In this document: piece by piece, positions 44,373-54,800 of the stretch
Position numbering within the stretch: position 1 is the first letter of the stretch
Layout of the letters: each line of letters begins with the position of its first letter
NCBI GenBank assembly: GCA_963971405.1
Contig: OZ020491.1
Span: 3,292,910 to 3,356,909, forward strand
Direction of reading: 5' to 3'
Length of the DNA stretch: 64,000 nt
Origin: Psococerastis gibbosa
Lineage: Eukaryota; Arthropoda; Insecta; Psocodea; Psocidae
The notes under the pieces: generated by a model
Databases searched by the model: none
What the model was told of the DNA's origin: nothing
What the model saw: the letters and a program-made list of their open reading frames with translations, nothing else
Made by a program: the position numbers and the translations under genes

Positions 44373-46220
44373 AGAGAAGAGAGGAGAAGAGTTAATTTAG
44401 TCAAAAATTAGCAAAATTCACCTTTTCACCAATTCACTCCGTAAAATATTTGGAAATCTATGCCGCATAGTGATTGGATTTATTTATTTCGGTGGGTCCC
44501 GGGGCCAATTGGATGATTAACGGGGGGAACAACCCTTAAACTATCCTGGCTACGACCTTGTTTGGGAGTATAATTAAAGAGTTATGTAACAACCGATTTT
44601 GCTATTTAAGGATCTTCAAAGATCGCTTTTATGAAAGACGTTAAATAAGCAATCCCTTTGATCAAAGTACTCTAACCAGCTCTATTCATGTGCCTCCCCT
44701 TTGCTCGGGAGGGTGCAAATTTTTAGGTTTAACCTCTGTCGCCTTTGAAGAGGCGGCAAATTTGGGGTAACTATTGACAGTCACTGATCCGAGACTAATC
44801 AGCTGAGAGGTTGTTATTCCGGATGCTGTAAAGACCTCTCATTCAACCAGAGAATTCCATTCTAATAACACCTTTAAATTTTGATGTTTTGCTCCAAACA
44901 CAAAGATTGACTTTTGGTTGGTTCAAGCCGCAAGTTTTGGTTCAAAATTGTCAATGTTCTGTGATCCAGTTGTTGAAGACGACAATATAATATTAATTAC
45001 TTTTTTTCAAACAAATGGATCTCCGCATTTTCCGTTTTTTGTTGTTTCACAAGTCAAATTTCTCTTGAAGCGTTCCAAATGAGATGTAATAAATTCTCAG
45101 CAGCATTACTCTTTTATCTCTTTACTTTATTTGTTTACGTCCATTTCATTTCCTCCCTTACAGCTCTTATCCCCATTATTGTCATTTTCCTTTGCTATAT
45201 TCATCGTCCGTTGCTGGCTTAATTTCGATAATTAGCATGAAAATATAAATAAACCGCAGATGGCAGTAAAAAACACTCCTAATAGCCTACTAATTCCAGT
45301 TCATTTCCGCGAAAAACTAGACTAATTTTAAAACCACAGACACTCGAAAAGTAATTCCTTCCGTTTTTTCCCACAACTAGCACCCCTCCGGTGCTAATAT
45401 TCCCTGCATTAGTCCAAACCAAAGCTCACCAGATGACAGCATATATCTTCATCGGAAAAACCACCACCGCACAAGATGTCATGGAACTACCACGTAATAC
45501 AGACAGCTGTCCTGAGGTTTTAGCTAAACAAGACATTTTTGCAACAAAATACCTGGGCAAATTACTTTTTATATTATTAATTACAGCTGCTTCTATAACT
45601 AAATGCATAGTTTAAGCACCTGCCCTTTTCAAAAAATTTCTTTGAACTACCCACAAGCTGCAATTTGGCGAAGAAATAATAATATGGTTTGAAAATTTGT
45701 GGCACGCATGGTTTGTGGAATTTTCTTTCGAGTATAAAGATGTTGTCAACCGGCTACAGGCTACTCTCTACTGTATATCCCACCCAACTAGAGCCATCTG
45801 CAAAAAAAGGCTTTCTGAGATTACTTAAATTATATGGTACATGCTACTATGTTCGTCCTTTTTCAGGTTTTTTAGTGGGAATAGTATATGGAAATGATGT
45901 GAGAAACACGCTTTCTGAAGCCCCTATAGCATACTCCATCTTGTTATTAATTTAACACCTCTGTTAAAGATAATTTAGGCGCCATTTAACTTGGATTCGG
46001 AACATTGGTCTACTTTAAAATTAAATTCATGTTTATACGCCTACAAGCAACCTGCTTTCCAGTTAGCACCTTATTTCTTTATAATTATCAACTCAGGTAC
46101 CCGCAATTGGTTGTATCATCTGCCATGTGGCAATTAATATAATGATAAACCCCGTGACCCTTGGCAAGATAATATGGTTTGCACCTGTGAACTGGTGGAG
46201 GGTCCTCTTTTCGGTAGTAG
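44373..46220. other. Repeat-poor stretch
   Basis: This is the longest stretch in the middle of the window with no recognised repeat copy (clearest at 44690-45960). It has moderate complexity and a homeodomain-type GATAATTAGCATG near 45227. No exon is supported; the 45391-45615 and 45689-45955 frames lack domains. Confidence 0.4.
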
Positions 46221-46363
46221 GTTAATTAACTGTAGGCCCCCCTAAGGGCAGACTCTTTCACCTGAGTTCACCTCAGGGAGAAGAGACATACGTGATTAGA
46301 GTCGATTATGATCCTTTGGGGAACATATAGTAGAGTCAGCCGATTAATTCGGAGGTGACCAAA
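46221..46363 (+). repeat. Repeat S, left part of a split copy
   Basis: GGGCAGACTCTTTCACCTGA, GGGGAACATATAGTAGAGTC and ATTCGGAGGTGACC match repeat S. AT-rich sequence with an (AAAT)n array (46384-46407) interrupts it before the right part at 46572. Confidence 0.75.
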
Positions 46364-46571
46364 TAAATTAATAAGATAATATATAAATAAATAAATAAAA
46401 AATAAATGTGTATTTATGTCCTTCATCCACACAAAACAAATAATAGTACAATAGTAGTAGTAGTATACAGCTTATAGTATATAAGAGAGTACAGAGGAAG
46501 GCAGGGACCCTGTAGATAAATCTGTGATGGACCCCTATTTAAAACTGTTACTTAGAATGACTGGTAGTCTC

Positions 46572-47560
46572 AGCGCGTTATCAAGTCCCACCATGTTCCC
46601 CTGCCAACGCTTGGCACACTACCAAGTTTGCTGCAGAATAGAGTCAAGAACCGGTCCGAGTTTACTCGAACATGCTTTCCAATTTGTCAAAATTAGTAGA
46701 TAGAGAAAATAATGAGTAATTTCATGGTAAATAATTTTCCTATAGATAAATTTCCGATATCTCGGGGGGGGGGGGGGGGAGGTTGTCCACCTGACGTCAC
46801 TCGTCACTGGTGGTGAGGTAAATTCGTAAATTCTAGATAGGTCAGACCAACACATTACCACACAGCAATACTGGCAGGGCACGCGAAGTATTTGAGCGTG
46901 AATTTTCTATCATTTTTTCAAAAAAACATTTTTTTGTACAAAACCAAATACTCTTTTGGGAAAGTAACCTATCCGGTTTCATTACTCAATTTAACGCCTA
47001 AAACATACCTGAAGGTAGAAATCATCGATAGAAAGGTGTCGCAGAAAAATTATTTTTTAGTCATTTTTCATTAAAATTTAGTTATTTTTATTTTTTTACC
47101 CCCAGAAGCAAACTATCAAGGGGCAAGCGACCCCCCGCATTTTATCAAAAATTAACAACAACTACAATATATGGGAATTTAAAAGAAATCGTTGGAGCCG
47201 TTTTGGGGAAATAATTTTTTAGACGTTTTTTTGAAGTGTTTTGAAAATAAAAACCCCCCAAATTGAGTTAGCCCAAAATAAAAAAAATTGTCCCGAGGTA
47301 TGATTTTTATAAACCTACATACCGAATTTCATCAAAATCGACCGTGTAGTTTGCCCGGAAATCGACGAACATACAGACAGACAGACAGACAGACATTTGG
47401 TAAAAACCACTTTTTTGGGTTCCTGGGACCTTAAAACGTGTAAATCCGTTGAAATTTCGGAATCGAAAATTTCGACCGTCACAAAGCTTTCCTTTTACTA
47501 CGTTTAAATTGGAAAGCAACAAGCTCTGCTCTGGTGGATTCAAATTGGTATGGCCTACTT
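46572..47560 (+). repeat. Repeat S, right part interrupted by R870
   Basis: AGCGCGTTATCAAGTCCCAC to GTTTGCTGCAG (46572-46636) and CTCTGCTCTGGTGGATTCAA to TTGGTATGGCC (47523-47552) are contiguous in other S copies. R870 copy 5 lies between. Confidence 0.82.
46649..47519 (+). mobile_element. R870 element, full-length copy 5, nested in repeat S
   Basis: AACCGGTCCGAGTTTACTCG to AAATTGGAAAGCAA. CAAG occurs just outside each end and is the best candidate for a 4-bp target duplication. Long G run at 46765-46779; (CAGA)n at about 47371-47394. Confidence 0.88.
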
Positions 47561-47564
47561 TATG

Positions 47565-48218
47565 TTTTCGTTCCGTTACCAGTTCCTTTGTATTCGCTAT
47601 CAAAATTTAGAATAAGTACCAGTAACAAAATGGGGAGGGGGCACTAGGATGAATGTGGATATAAGTGCTAAGACTTTTTAGTGATATTATAGCGAAGAAA
47701 TTATAAAAAAAAAAATTGTTCGTTCGTGCTTGCAATGTCGCCCGCTTATTGCAATTTCCCACACTTTACACGAACACCCATTACAATATACCCATATATG
47801 AATATGCATTTAAATGAATTAATGATTCACCTATAATTGCTATATGCTATTAATGCAATAAAACTTGACCTAGGTCATTGTCTCATGAAATATGAATATG
47901 ACACGCTTGGTATACCCACTCACATACTGACTTGTAGGCTACCTCGGTCAATATCTCATTTATATATTAAGAGGACCTCTGGAACACGCTAAACACAGTC
48001 AGTTCAATAATAATAATAATAATAATAATTTTTTTTCACTTTTTCCTTGTCCAGTAACACTGGACAAGGTGCAATATAATGAAAAACATTTAATACATAA
48101 CGAATTGTCACGGTAAAGCTTCCGCTGATAATGCGATTTTAGAGCAGTGGCACTGCAAAATATAATTTTAACTAATAATTAAATCTAATAAACCATTATA
48201 AAATGCTAATGCAGTAGT
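47565..48218. other. Unassigned AT-rich sequence
   Basis: Contains a (TAA)n run at 48006-48029 and a hairpin CTTGTCCAGTAACACTGGAC at about 48046-48066, like the T-rich start near 3229. Confidence 0.45.
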
Positions 48219-48469
48219 CAGAATGGCGTAGAGGTAACGACTCGGACTATCATCCAGAAGGTGACTGGTTCGAGTCCCACCCGAATGCCAAAATTTTCTA
48301 GTGGTACAATTATTTATCTTCTGACTACCATGCTTCGGAGGGCATGTAAAGCCGGCGGTCCCGGCAGTCTTCCCTGACTGTCGATAGGTTAAACAGGAGG
48401 CTGTTGATGCAACCTGAAAACTCCTGTACCACGGGTAGTACCACCCCGACACGAATTTACTTTACTTAC
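48219..48469 (+). mobile_element. tRNA-derived SINE-2
   Basis: Head AATGGCGTAGAGGTAACG (A box) and ACTGGTTCGAGTCCCACC (perfect B box); central ACCATGCTTCGGAGGGCATG, TAAAGCCGGCGGTCCCGG; a distinct 3' part GCTGTTGATGCAACCTGAAA and a TTTAC-repeat tail. It shares only the central domain with SINE-1. Confidence 0.85.
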
Positions 48470-48544
48470 TAAAATGCTAATACTTTTTTTTTCCTAACTG
48501 GTTACTCCACCAGCTGGGGGATTACATTAATGCAAAAAGTAAGG

Positions 48545-49414
48545 AACCGGTCCGAGTTCACTCGAACATGCTTTCCAATTTATCAAAATTATTAGATAGA
48601 GAAAATTAGTAATTTTATGGCAAATATTTTTCCTATGGTTAAATTTCCGATATCTCGGGGGGGGGGGGGGGGGTTGTCCACCTGACGTGACTGGAAGTGA
48701 GGTAAATTCTCGATAGGTCAAACAAACACATTAATTACCACACAGCAATAATGACAGGCCTTGCAATGCATTTGAGCGCGAATTTTTTATCATTTTTTTC
48801 AAAAAATAATTTTTTGGGCAAAACCAAATATTTTTTTGGGAAAGCAACCTATCCGGTTTCGTTACTCAATTTAACACCTAAAACATGCTTGAAGGTAGAA
48901 ATCATCGATAGAAAGGTTTCGCATTTTTTAGTCTTTTTTTCATTAAAATTTAGTTATTTTTATTTTTTTACCCCCAGAAGCAAACTATCAAGGGGCAGGC
49001 GACCCCACATTTTGTCAACATTAATAACGACTACAATCTACGAGAATTTAAAAGAAATCGTAGGAGCCGTTTTTGAGAAATAATTTTTTTAGACGTTTTT
49101 TTGGAGTTTTTTGAAAATAAAACCACCCAAAATTGAGTTAGCCCAAAAAAAAAAATGGTCCCTAGGTATGATTTTTTTGAACCTACATGCCAAATTTCAT
49201 TCAAATTTACAGAGTAGTTTGCCCGGAAATTGACGAACAGACAGACCGACCGACAGACCGACAGACCGACAGACCGACCGACAGACAGACATTTTGTAAA
49301 AACCACTTTTTTGGGTTCCTGGGACCTCAAAACGTGTAAATCCGTTGAAATCTCGGAATCGAAAATTTCGACCATCACAAAGCTTTCCTTATACTACGTA
49401 TAAATTGGAAAGCA
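48545..49414 (+). mobile_element. R870 element, full-length copy 6
   Basis: AACCGGTCCGAGTTCACTCG to TAAATTGGAAAGCAA. The tetranucleotide array is a CAGA/CCGA mixture (about 49236-49289). Very close to copy 7 at 51367. Confidence 0.88.
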
Positions 49415-50502
49415 AAAATATAGGCTAATTACAAATCACGACCACCCCAAAGCTTCTGCTTGTCGGGGGTGGCGTCTTCTTCACTAAATGTTGCAACTTT
49501 AAATGGGTGTTGTGGGTTCAATAGGTCTTGTCTATTCAGTCTCTAACAACCATTTTTTTTATTATATACTTTTTTTGCTTTTCCAATTTTTTCTTAATTT
49601 TTTATAGATACACTAATAATAATAATTCGTGTATATATTTTTTTAAACAAATGCTGACGTGCCCCCCTGATGTCAGCGGCGTGCGAGGTTAGCACTCAAT
49701 ACCTAACTAGCTTTTAAAATTACTTCTTAAAAAAAAAAAAAGTTACTACGAATTAATTTATTAACTATACCTAACAATCAGTTTTTATTTTTTATTTAAT
49801 TTCCTACGAAAGCTATTATGATTTGGTCTGTCAAAATTGTAGAGACCAACTTCATACACAATATCTAGGGTATGAGGTTCTGTAGGGACAATTTTGGTCA
49901 CTAGGTTCGCTGACGACAAACCGATATCCATATTGTTCAAAATGGCCGCCGTTCGCATATGAAAACTAAGCTCATATAGCATCTAATTAATTCTTTTTAT
50001 ATTTTTTATAATATTTTATAAATAATAATAATAATTATAAATATAATAATAATAAATATTTATATAGAGTTAGGTCTGGAGATAGGTCCGGGGAAAAAGT
50101 TTTGAAAAATGTGGCTACCCACTATTCTACATGTGTTAACGACCAACAAAGTAACAACTAATGATACTGTAGGTAAATTAAAGTGAATTAAGTGCTCAGT
50201 ATTTTTTAAGATGCAATTCAAAAGTTGGGAAATCGTTTTCATAGAATGAGAAATATTAAACAGTTATGCACTATATAGGCTACTCTGTCGGCGCTCCAAG
50301 AGCATTGGCACTAGACAATAGACAACCCTTAAATCATTCATTTTTTACCCAGCAAGTACATACGGTTTTTGACGTCGTCATAAAATGCAAAAATACACTT
50401 GGAACCGTCCTAATTTAATATATATAATTTAAAAACTAATTTACTACATAAATAAATACTAACTTTCAGAATTGGCGTAGAGGCGGCCGCTCTTTGTGGC
50501 TG
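49415..50502. other. Unassigned AT-rich sequence
   Basis: No gene; AATAATAATAATT runs near 50022-50055. Confidence 0.45.
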
Positions 50503-50866
50503 ATTTGCTGATTTTTTGACGAAAATAATTTATTGCTCATTCCACAGATACAAAGATAACAAAGTGAACAGATAAAAAACTCATAAAAAATCCAAGTTAT
50601 CGCCGGAAGTTTATATTTCTGAACTGAAATATTATTACCTTATACAAAAATTGGATAAAGAGCCTTAAACCCATTTTGTAGCACAGTTGTAAATCTGTAA
50701 GGGAAATAGACAGCTTTCACAGAAAGCTCGTATTTTTTAAGATCTTCTCATCTGTTCCCTTTTATATTTTTATGGCTGTGGAACGAGCAAATAATTAAAT
50801 TCGTCGAAAAATTACGATAATTTCTTGTTTACAAAACATTTTGAACATTCAGCCTTAAGGATACTT
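50503..50866. mobile_element. Long-TIR MITE, left-truncated second copy
   Basis: From TGATTTTTTGACGAAAATAA to TTTTGAACATTCAGCCTTAA it is nearly identical to 16905-17271. The outer part of the left arm is missing. Confidence 0.85.
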
Positions 50867-50869
50867 CAG

Positions 50870-51366
50870 CAGTTTTTTTTTACTACAAGTTAGTTTCTGT
50901 GTGCAGTGCATCAGCTTATAATCCACCTCTGCACAGCGACCAGCAACTGCAAACCGTCGAAGGACACACAGCTAGGAAGAGAGGGCTAGGGGGGCGTGGC
51001 AGAAGGATACACCCCTCACTGCTATGAAATGGGGTGGATGGCTGGTGCTGGGACAATGGGTGTTTTCAAAAAACTCGCTCACAAAAGCCGCGCTATAGTT
51101 CCCCTAATTTTTTGGACTGCAAATTAGCCCGCGGTGACAAATGATGGCCTGCTGCGAGCTCGCGTCGTGAATTAGCCCACAGTTTGACATGAATTCTGTA
51201 GGAAAAATGATGAAAAACTTGATTGATACGTCAAGCAGTACGCATAAAGTACAGTATAATTTATGACTTGTCTAAAATATTATGCATAAAGTATCTAATA
51301 ATGCATGAAATATTCAAAATAAAAACTGCACCTTCACTTCCTTTGTTTATTGATTTCCTTTATTTT
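50870..51366. other. Unassigned sequence
   Basis: No gene or repeat copy recognised; it is somewhat GC-richer than its neighbours at 50940-51180. Confidence 0.4.
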
Positions 51367-52220
51367 TGCTTTCCAATTTATACGTAGTATAAGGAAAGCT
51401 TTGTGATGGTCGAAATTTTCGATTCCGAGATTTCAACGGATTTACACGTTTTGAGGTCCCAGGAACCCAAAAAAGTGGTTTTTACAAAATGTCTGTCTGT
51501 CGGTCTGTCTGTCTGTTCGTCGATTTCCGGGCAAACTACTCAGTGGATTTGAGTGAATGTGGCATGTAGGTTCACAAAAATCATACCTCGGGACCATTTT
51601 TTTTTTTTTGGGCTAACTCAATTTGGGGGGGTTTTATTTTCAAAAAACTCCAAAAAAACGTCTAAAAAAATTATTTCTCAAAAACGGCTCCAACGATTTC
51701 TTTTAAATTCTCGTAGATTGTAGTCGTTATTAATGTTGACAAAATGCGGGGGGTCGCTTGCCCCTTGATAGTTTGCTTCTGGGGGTAAAAAAATAAAAAT
51801 AACTAAATTTTAATGAAAAAATGACTAAAAAATGCGAAACCTTTCTATCGATGATTTCTACCTTCAAGCATGTTTTAGGTGTTAAATTGAGTAACGAAAC
51901 CGGATAGGTTGCTTTCCCAAAAAAATATTTGGTTTTGCCCAAAAAATTATTTTTTGAAAAAAATGATAGAAAATTCGCGCTCAAATGCATTGCATGCCCT
52001 GCCATTATTGCTGTGTGGTAATTAATGTGTTTGTTTGACCTATCGAGAATTTACCTCACTTCCAGTGACGTCAGGTGGACAACCCCCCCCCCCCCCCCCC
52101 CCCCCCGAGATATCGGAAATTTAACCATAGGAAAAATATTTGCCATAAAATTACTAATTTTCTCTATCTAATAATTTTGATAAATTGGAAAGCATGTTCG
52201 AGTGAACTCGGACCGGTTCT
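51367..52220 (-). mobile_element. R870 element, full-length copy 7
   Basis: Reverse orientation: TTGCTTTCCAATTTATACG to CGAGTGAACTCGGACCGGTT. The C run reaches about 23 bp (52083-52106) and the array is short. Shares with copy 6 the ACTCACTTCCAGTGACGTC-type variants and the GAGTGAACTCGG terminus. Confidence 0.88.
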
Positions 52221-52429
52221 TATTTATTTTTGGTGAGACTAACAGTGGCGAATCCAGCTTTGTAATGAAAGGGGTCATGGCCGAAATTGGCTCCCTTTGC
52301 TAACAAAGACCGGTTTACTGTAGCCTATTAAATTTTTTTTGATCATATTATATTTATTTCTACTAAATTTGCTTCATTTTGACACACATAGGGATGATTC
52401 GTATCTTTACTTGATAAAGTCATGCTTTC

Positions 52430-52595
52430 ACCGGTTTCATTGCATCAAAAGTAAGCTTATCTCAGCTTGTCCATAATCGCTTGTAGCTGGTGTAGGTTGA
52501 CATCGAGAATCAATACCAGTTTGCCAATTGCCAAAAATTCACACGGAAACAATACAAATAATGTCCGAAATAGATGGTAATGGACAAGGGACCTA
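52430..52595 (+). repeat. R200 dispersed repeat
   Basis: TAAGCTTATCTCAGCTTGTC, CGCTTGTAGCTGGTGTAGG and CACGGAAACAATACAAATAA match 29333-29510. Confidence 0.7.
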
Positions 52596-52599
52596 TGAC

Positions 52600-52770
52600 A
52601 CCCCCCCCCCCTAAATGAGCAAATTCATAAGATAATAAAAATAAATAATTAAAAAATAGAATAAAACTCAACTTCTCAAAAAACAAATTACCTTTTAAAC
52701 TTACATACAACTTGTGACCTCCCTAAATTTTTCGCTGGATCCGCTCTTGGGATCCGTGAATCCGCCACTG
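52600..52770. mobile_element. hAT-like MITE, CAATGGCGGATCCAC type, left end missing
   Basis: A C run, AAATGAGCAAATTCATAAGA, AAACTTACATACAACTTGTG and TTTTTCGCTGGATCCGCTC match 22197-22403. It is fused to the R200 copy on the left. Confidence 0.65.
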
Positions 52771-52867
52771 GCGGGTACCGTTAAGAAACACTGTGTTTCC
52801 ACAAGCTATGGGCAGTGGCTGATATACTAGTAATTAGTGAAAAAAGCTAATTTTATCTAGTACTTAG

Positions 52868-52975
52868 TATTATTCGTGGGGTTAAACATGTAAACAATAC
52901 AAGTTTTGAATGGAAATTGCTATTCCAAATTGTTTTGTTTACATTTTTAACCCCAAGAATAAGTTAATGCTAATT
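52868..52975. repeat. Hairpin repeat, GGGGTTAA..TGTAAAC family
   Basis: GTGGGGTTAAACATGTAAAC and, inverted, GTTTACATTTTTAACCCC; centre TTTTGAATGGAAATTGC. Best-preserved of four copies. Confidence 0.8.
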
Positions 52976-53162
52976 CCCATTGTAGGCTCGCAGTGGGTAT
53001 TGCAGTACTGTTCTGTTATAAGTGGTTATTGCAAGATAGACCAATCTAGAGTTCTATCTAAGAGAGATAGGACATTCCCACCGGCCCAAAATGCCCGCGG
53101 GGCAACATTGTCAATGGCAGGTCATGGGCTGAAGTAGGCCCGGATCTAGGAATATAGGCCGA

Positions 53163-53252
53163 CTAGGAAGCTGCCCAGGGGCCCCACAAGAAAGGGGCCC
53201 CCACATGAAAGGGGCCCCAGCACGAAAGGGACCTCCACAAAAGGGGCCCCCA
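53163..53252. repeat. Tandem repeat of ~16-bp GGGGCCCC units
   Basis: Five units of the form GGGGCCCCCACATGAAA with small changes. It lies in the composite element. Confidence 0.85.
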
Positions 53253-53456
53253 AACGAAAATTTAAACAAACAAAATTTAAAAAGTTAAAAATAAGTAAAT
53301 TTATTTGGATAATTTGAAAGAGCTGAGCGTTGCATCAATAATTGATAGGCTACATTAATTGGCCGTACAATTACACGCAAGCCTATTTAAAATGAAATGT
53401 AAGGACAAGTATTATGCTCTTATTTTTATTTTTTACTCTTTTCCTAATATACTACA

Positions 53457-53635
53457 CAAGGCCGTAGCCAGGATTGTTTTTTTCGGGGGGGGGGGGGGGT
53501 TCAGAAATTTCATTGATATTACATAGTAGTTTCTATTTTTCCTCTCAAAATCCGATTCTATCTAGTGTAAAGCCATTTTATTTCGGGGGGGGGGGGAGTT
53601 TGAACCCCCATGAACCCCCCTTGGCTACGGCCGTG
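53457..53635. mobile_element. hAT-like MITE, CAAGGCCGTAGCCAGG type, nested
   Basis: Ends CAAGGCCGTAGCCAGG and TTGGCTACGGCCGTG; flanks ATACTACA and ATACTACT differ at one base of 8. G runs inside both ends. Confidence 0.85.
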
Positions 53636-53755
53636 ATACTACTATACTCTACATCTTCAGTGCAACAGTGAGGCTAATGGCTAATGGAGCTGTTTCTTTT
53701 GGGAGGGCCCCAACAGAGAATTCTGCCTAGGGGCCTCCGGCCCTGGGCTGAAGTG

Positions 53756-53905
53756 GCCCATAAAATTCAAAAATATATTTTTCACGGAATGCAACTGTCC
53801 CATTTGTCCTACATAGAACTCCAGATCGAACAACAAATTTTCCACGTAGATAGTAGGGTGAGAAATATGAAAGTCGCGTTCTATATAGGGGGTGATAATA
53901 GATAG
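53756..53905. repeat. Foldback repeat G, copy 2
   Basis: CCCATAAAATTCAAAAATAT, TCCTACATAGAACTCCAGAT and CGCGTTCTATATAGGGGG resemble 43716-43905. Confidence 0.5.
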
Positions 53906-54246
53906 GGATGCATGGTCTCGGGCGTTGATGGTCTTTTGTCTGCAAGGCTACCCCTTCTTTTGTTCTGAGCCATTAGCGGCAGGAGCAGACATGTGGGGAA
54001 TGGTGGCCAATGCAAACCACGCCCCTTTTTGCTCTGTCACACCCCCTTCAAAACTGCTTGTGTCTCGGATATACAGAACAAGAATCAGCACCCTTATTAA
54101 ATACGATAATGACCAATGCTTGATAAGTATCAATGAGGAATGGTCCGATCCCTATTTATCTCGTCCTATAAAATAAGTTTTGGATTGGATTCCCAGCAGT
54201 GGATCCTCAGATCGAATCGTGAATAAGTCCCTAAAGATTCAGCCAG

Positions 54247-54430
54247 GGCATGTAGAGTAGTGGTACAGACTCCAACTTTCACCCGAAAGGTTGTTGGTTC
54301 GAGTCCCACACTTGCTACATTTTCTGCCCATACTTCGGAGGGCATGTAAAGCCGGCGGTAGTTGAGTGTAAGAGAGGGCTTTATAGCCCTAACTCTGCTA
54401 GGCTGGCTTAGTAATAGAACAAAAAAAGTC
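54247..54430 (+). mobile_element. tRNA-derived SINE-1
   Basis: Complete head (GCATGTAGAGTAGTGGTAC; GTTGGTTCGAGTCCCACAC), central domain ACTTCGGAGGGCATGTAAAG with an internal deletion after CCGGCGG, and the tail GTAATAGAACAAAAAAAG. Confidence 0.85.
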
Positions 54431-54684
54431 AATATTCATTTATTTAAAGATTTATCAAGATCATGATCCCTAAACCATCAGGTAGTAGTCTAATCCAAAT
54501 TATATGGCAATTTTGTATTTTCGGCAATTAAAATTATTTTTCGACCATACGTTACGCTCTATAAAAATTTTGCCTAAAGGGGACTCGTACCAAATTTTAG
54601 GAAAACAACATGGCGAAGGGCTAACTGATTTAATTCTCGTATTGTACAGTATTGGTCAAAATAAAAATATCTCGTATTCACTGC

Positions 54685-54800
54685 TGGGGTTAAAAATGTA
54701 AACAAATCAATTTTGAATAGCACTTTCCATTGTGAAATTATCTTCTTTACATTTTTAATCCCAGGTTAAGATTAACATTGATTGCCATAGTAGGCCCACT
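54685..54800. repeat. Hairpin repeat, GGGGTTAA..TGTAAAC family
   Basis: GGGGTTAAAAATGTAAACAA, TTTTGAATAGCACTTTCC and, inverted, TTTACATTTTTAATCCCAGG. Outer sequence ends in GCCATAGTAGGCCCACTG. Confidence 0.75.

Larger units (their letters stand above)
53136..53743. mobile_element. Composite element between 11-bp direct repeats (TGGGCTGAAGT)
   Basis: TGGGCTGAAGT lies at 53125-53135 and 53744-53754. The ends (AGGCCCGGATCTAGG; CTAGGGGCCTCCGGCC) are GC-rich and only loosely inverted. It contains a GGGGCCCC tandem array and a nested hAT MITE. Element class uncertain. Confidence 0.6.

Noticed and set aside
53136-53743. Composite element as an LTR retrotransposon
   Set aside because: No direct terminal repeats, TG..CA ends or primer-binding site.
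54166-54432. 88-aa minus frame containing VGLEPTTF
   Set aside because: This string is the reverse translation of a tRNA B box (GGTTCGAGTCC) in SINE-1, a common annotation artefact.
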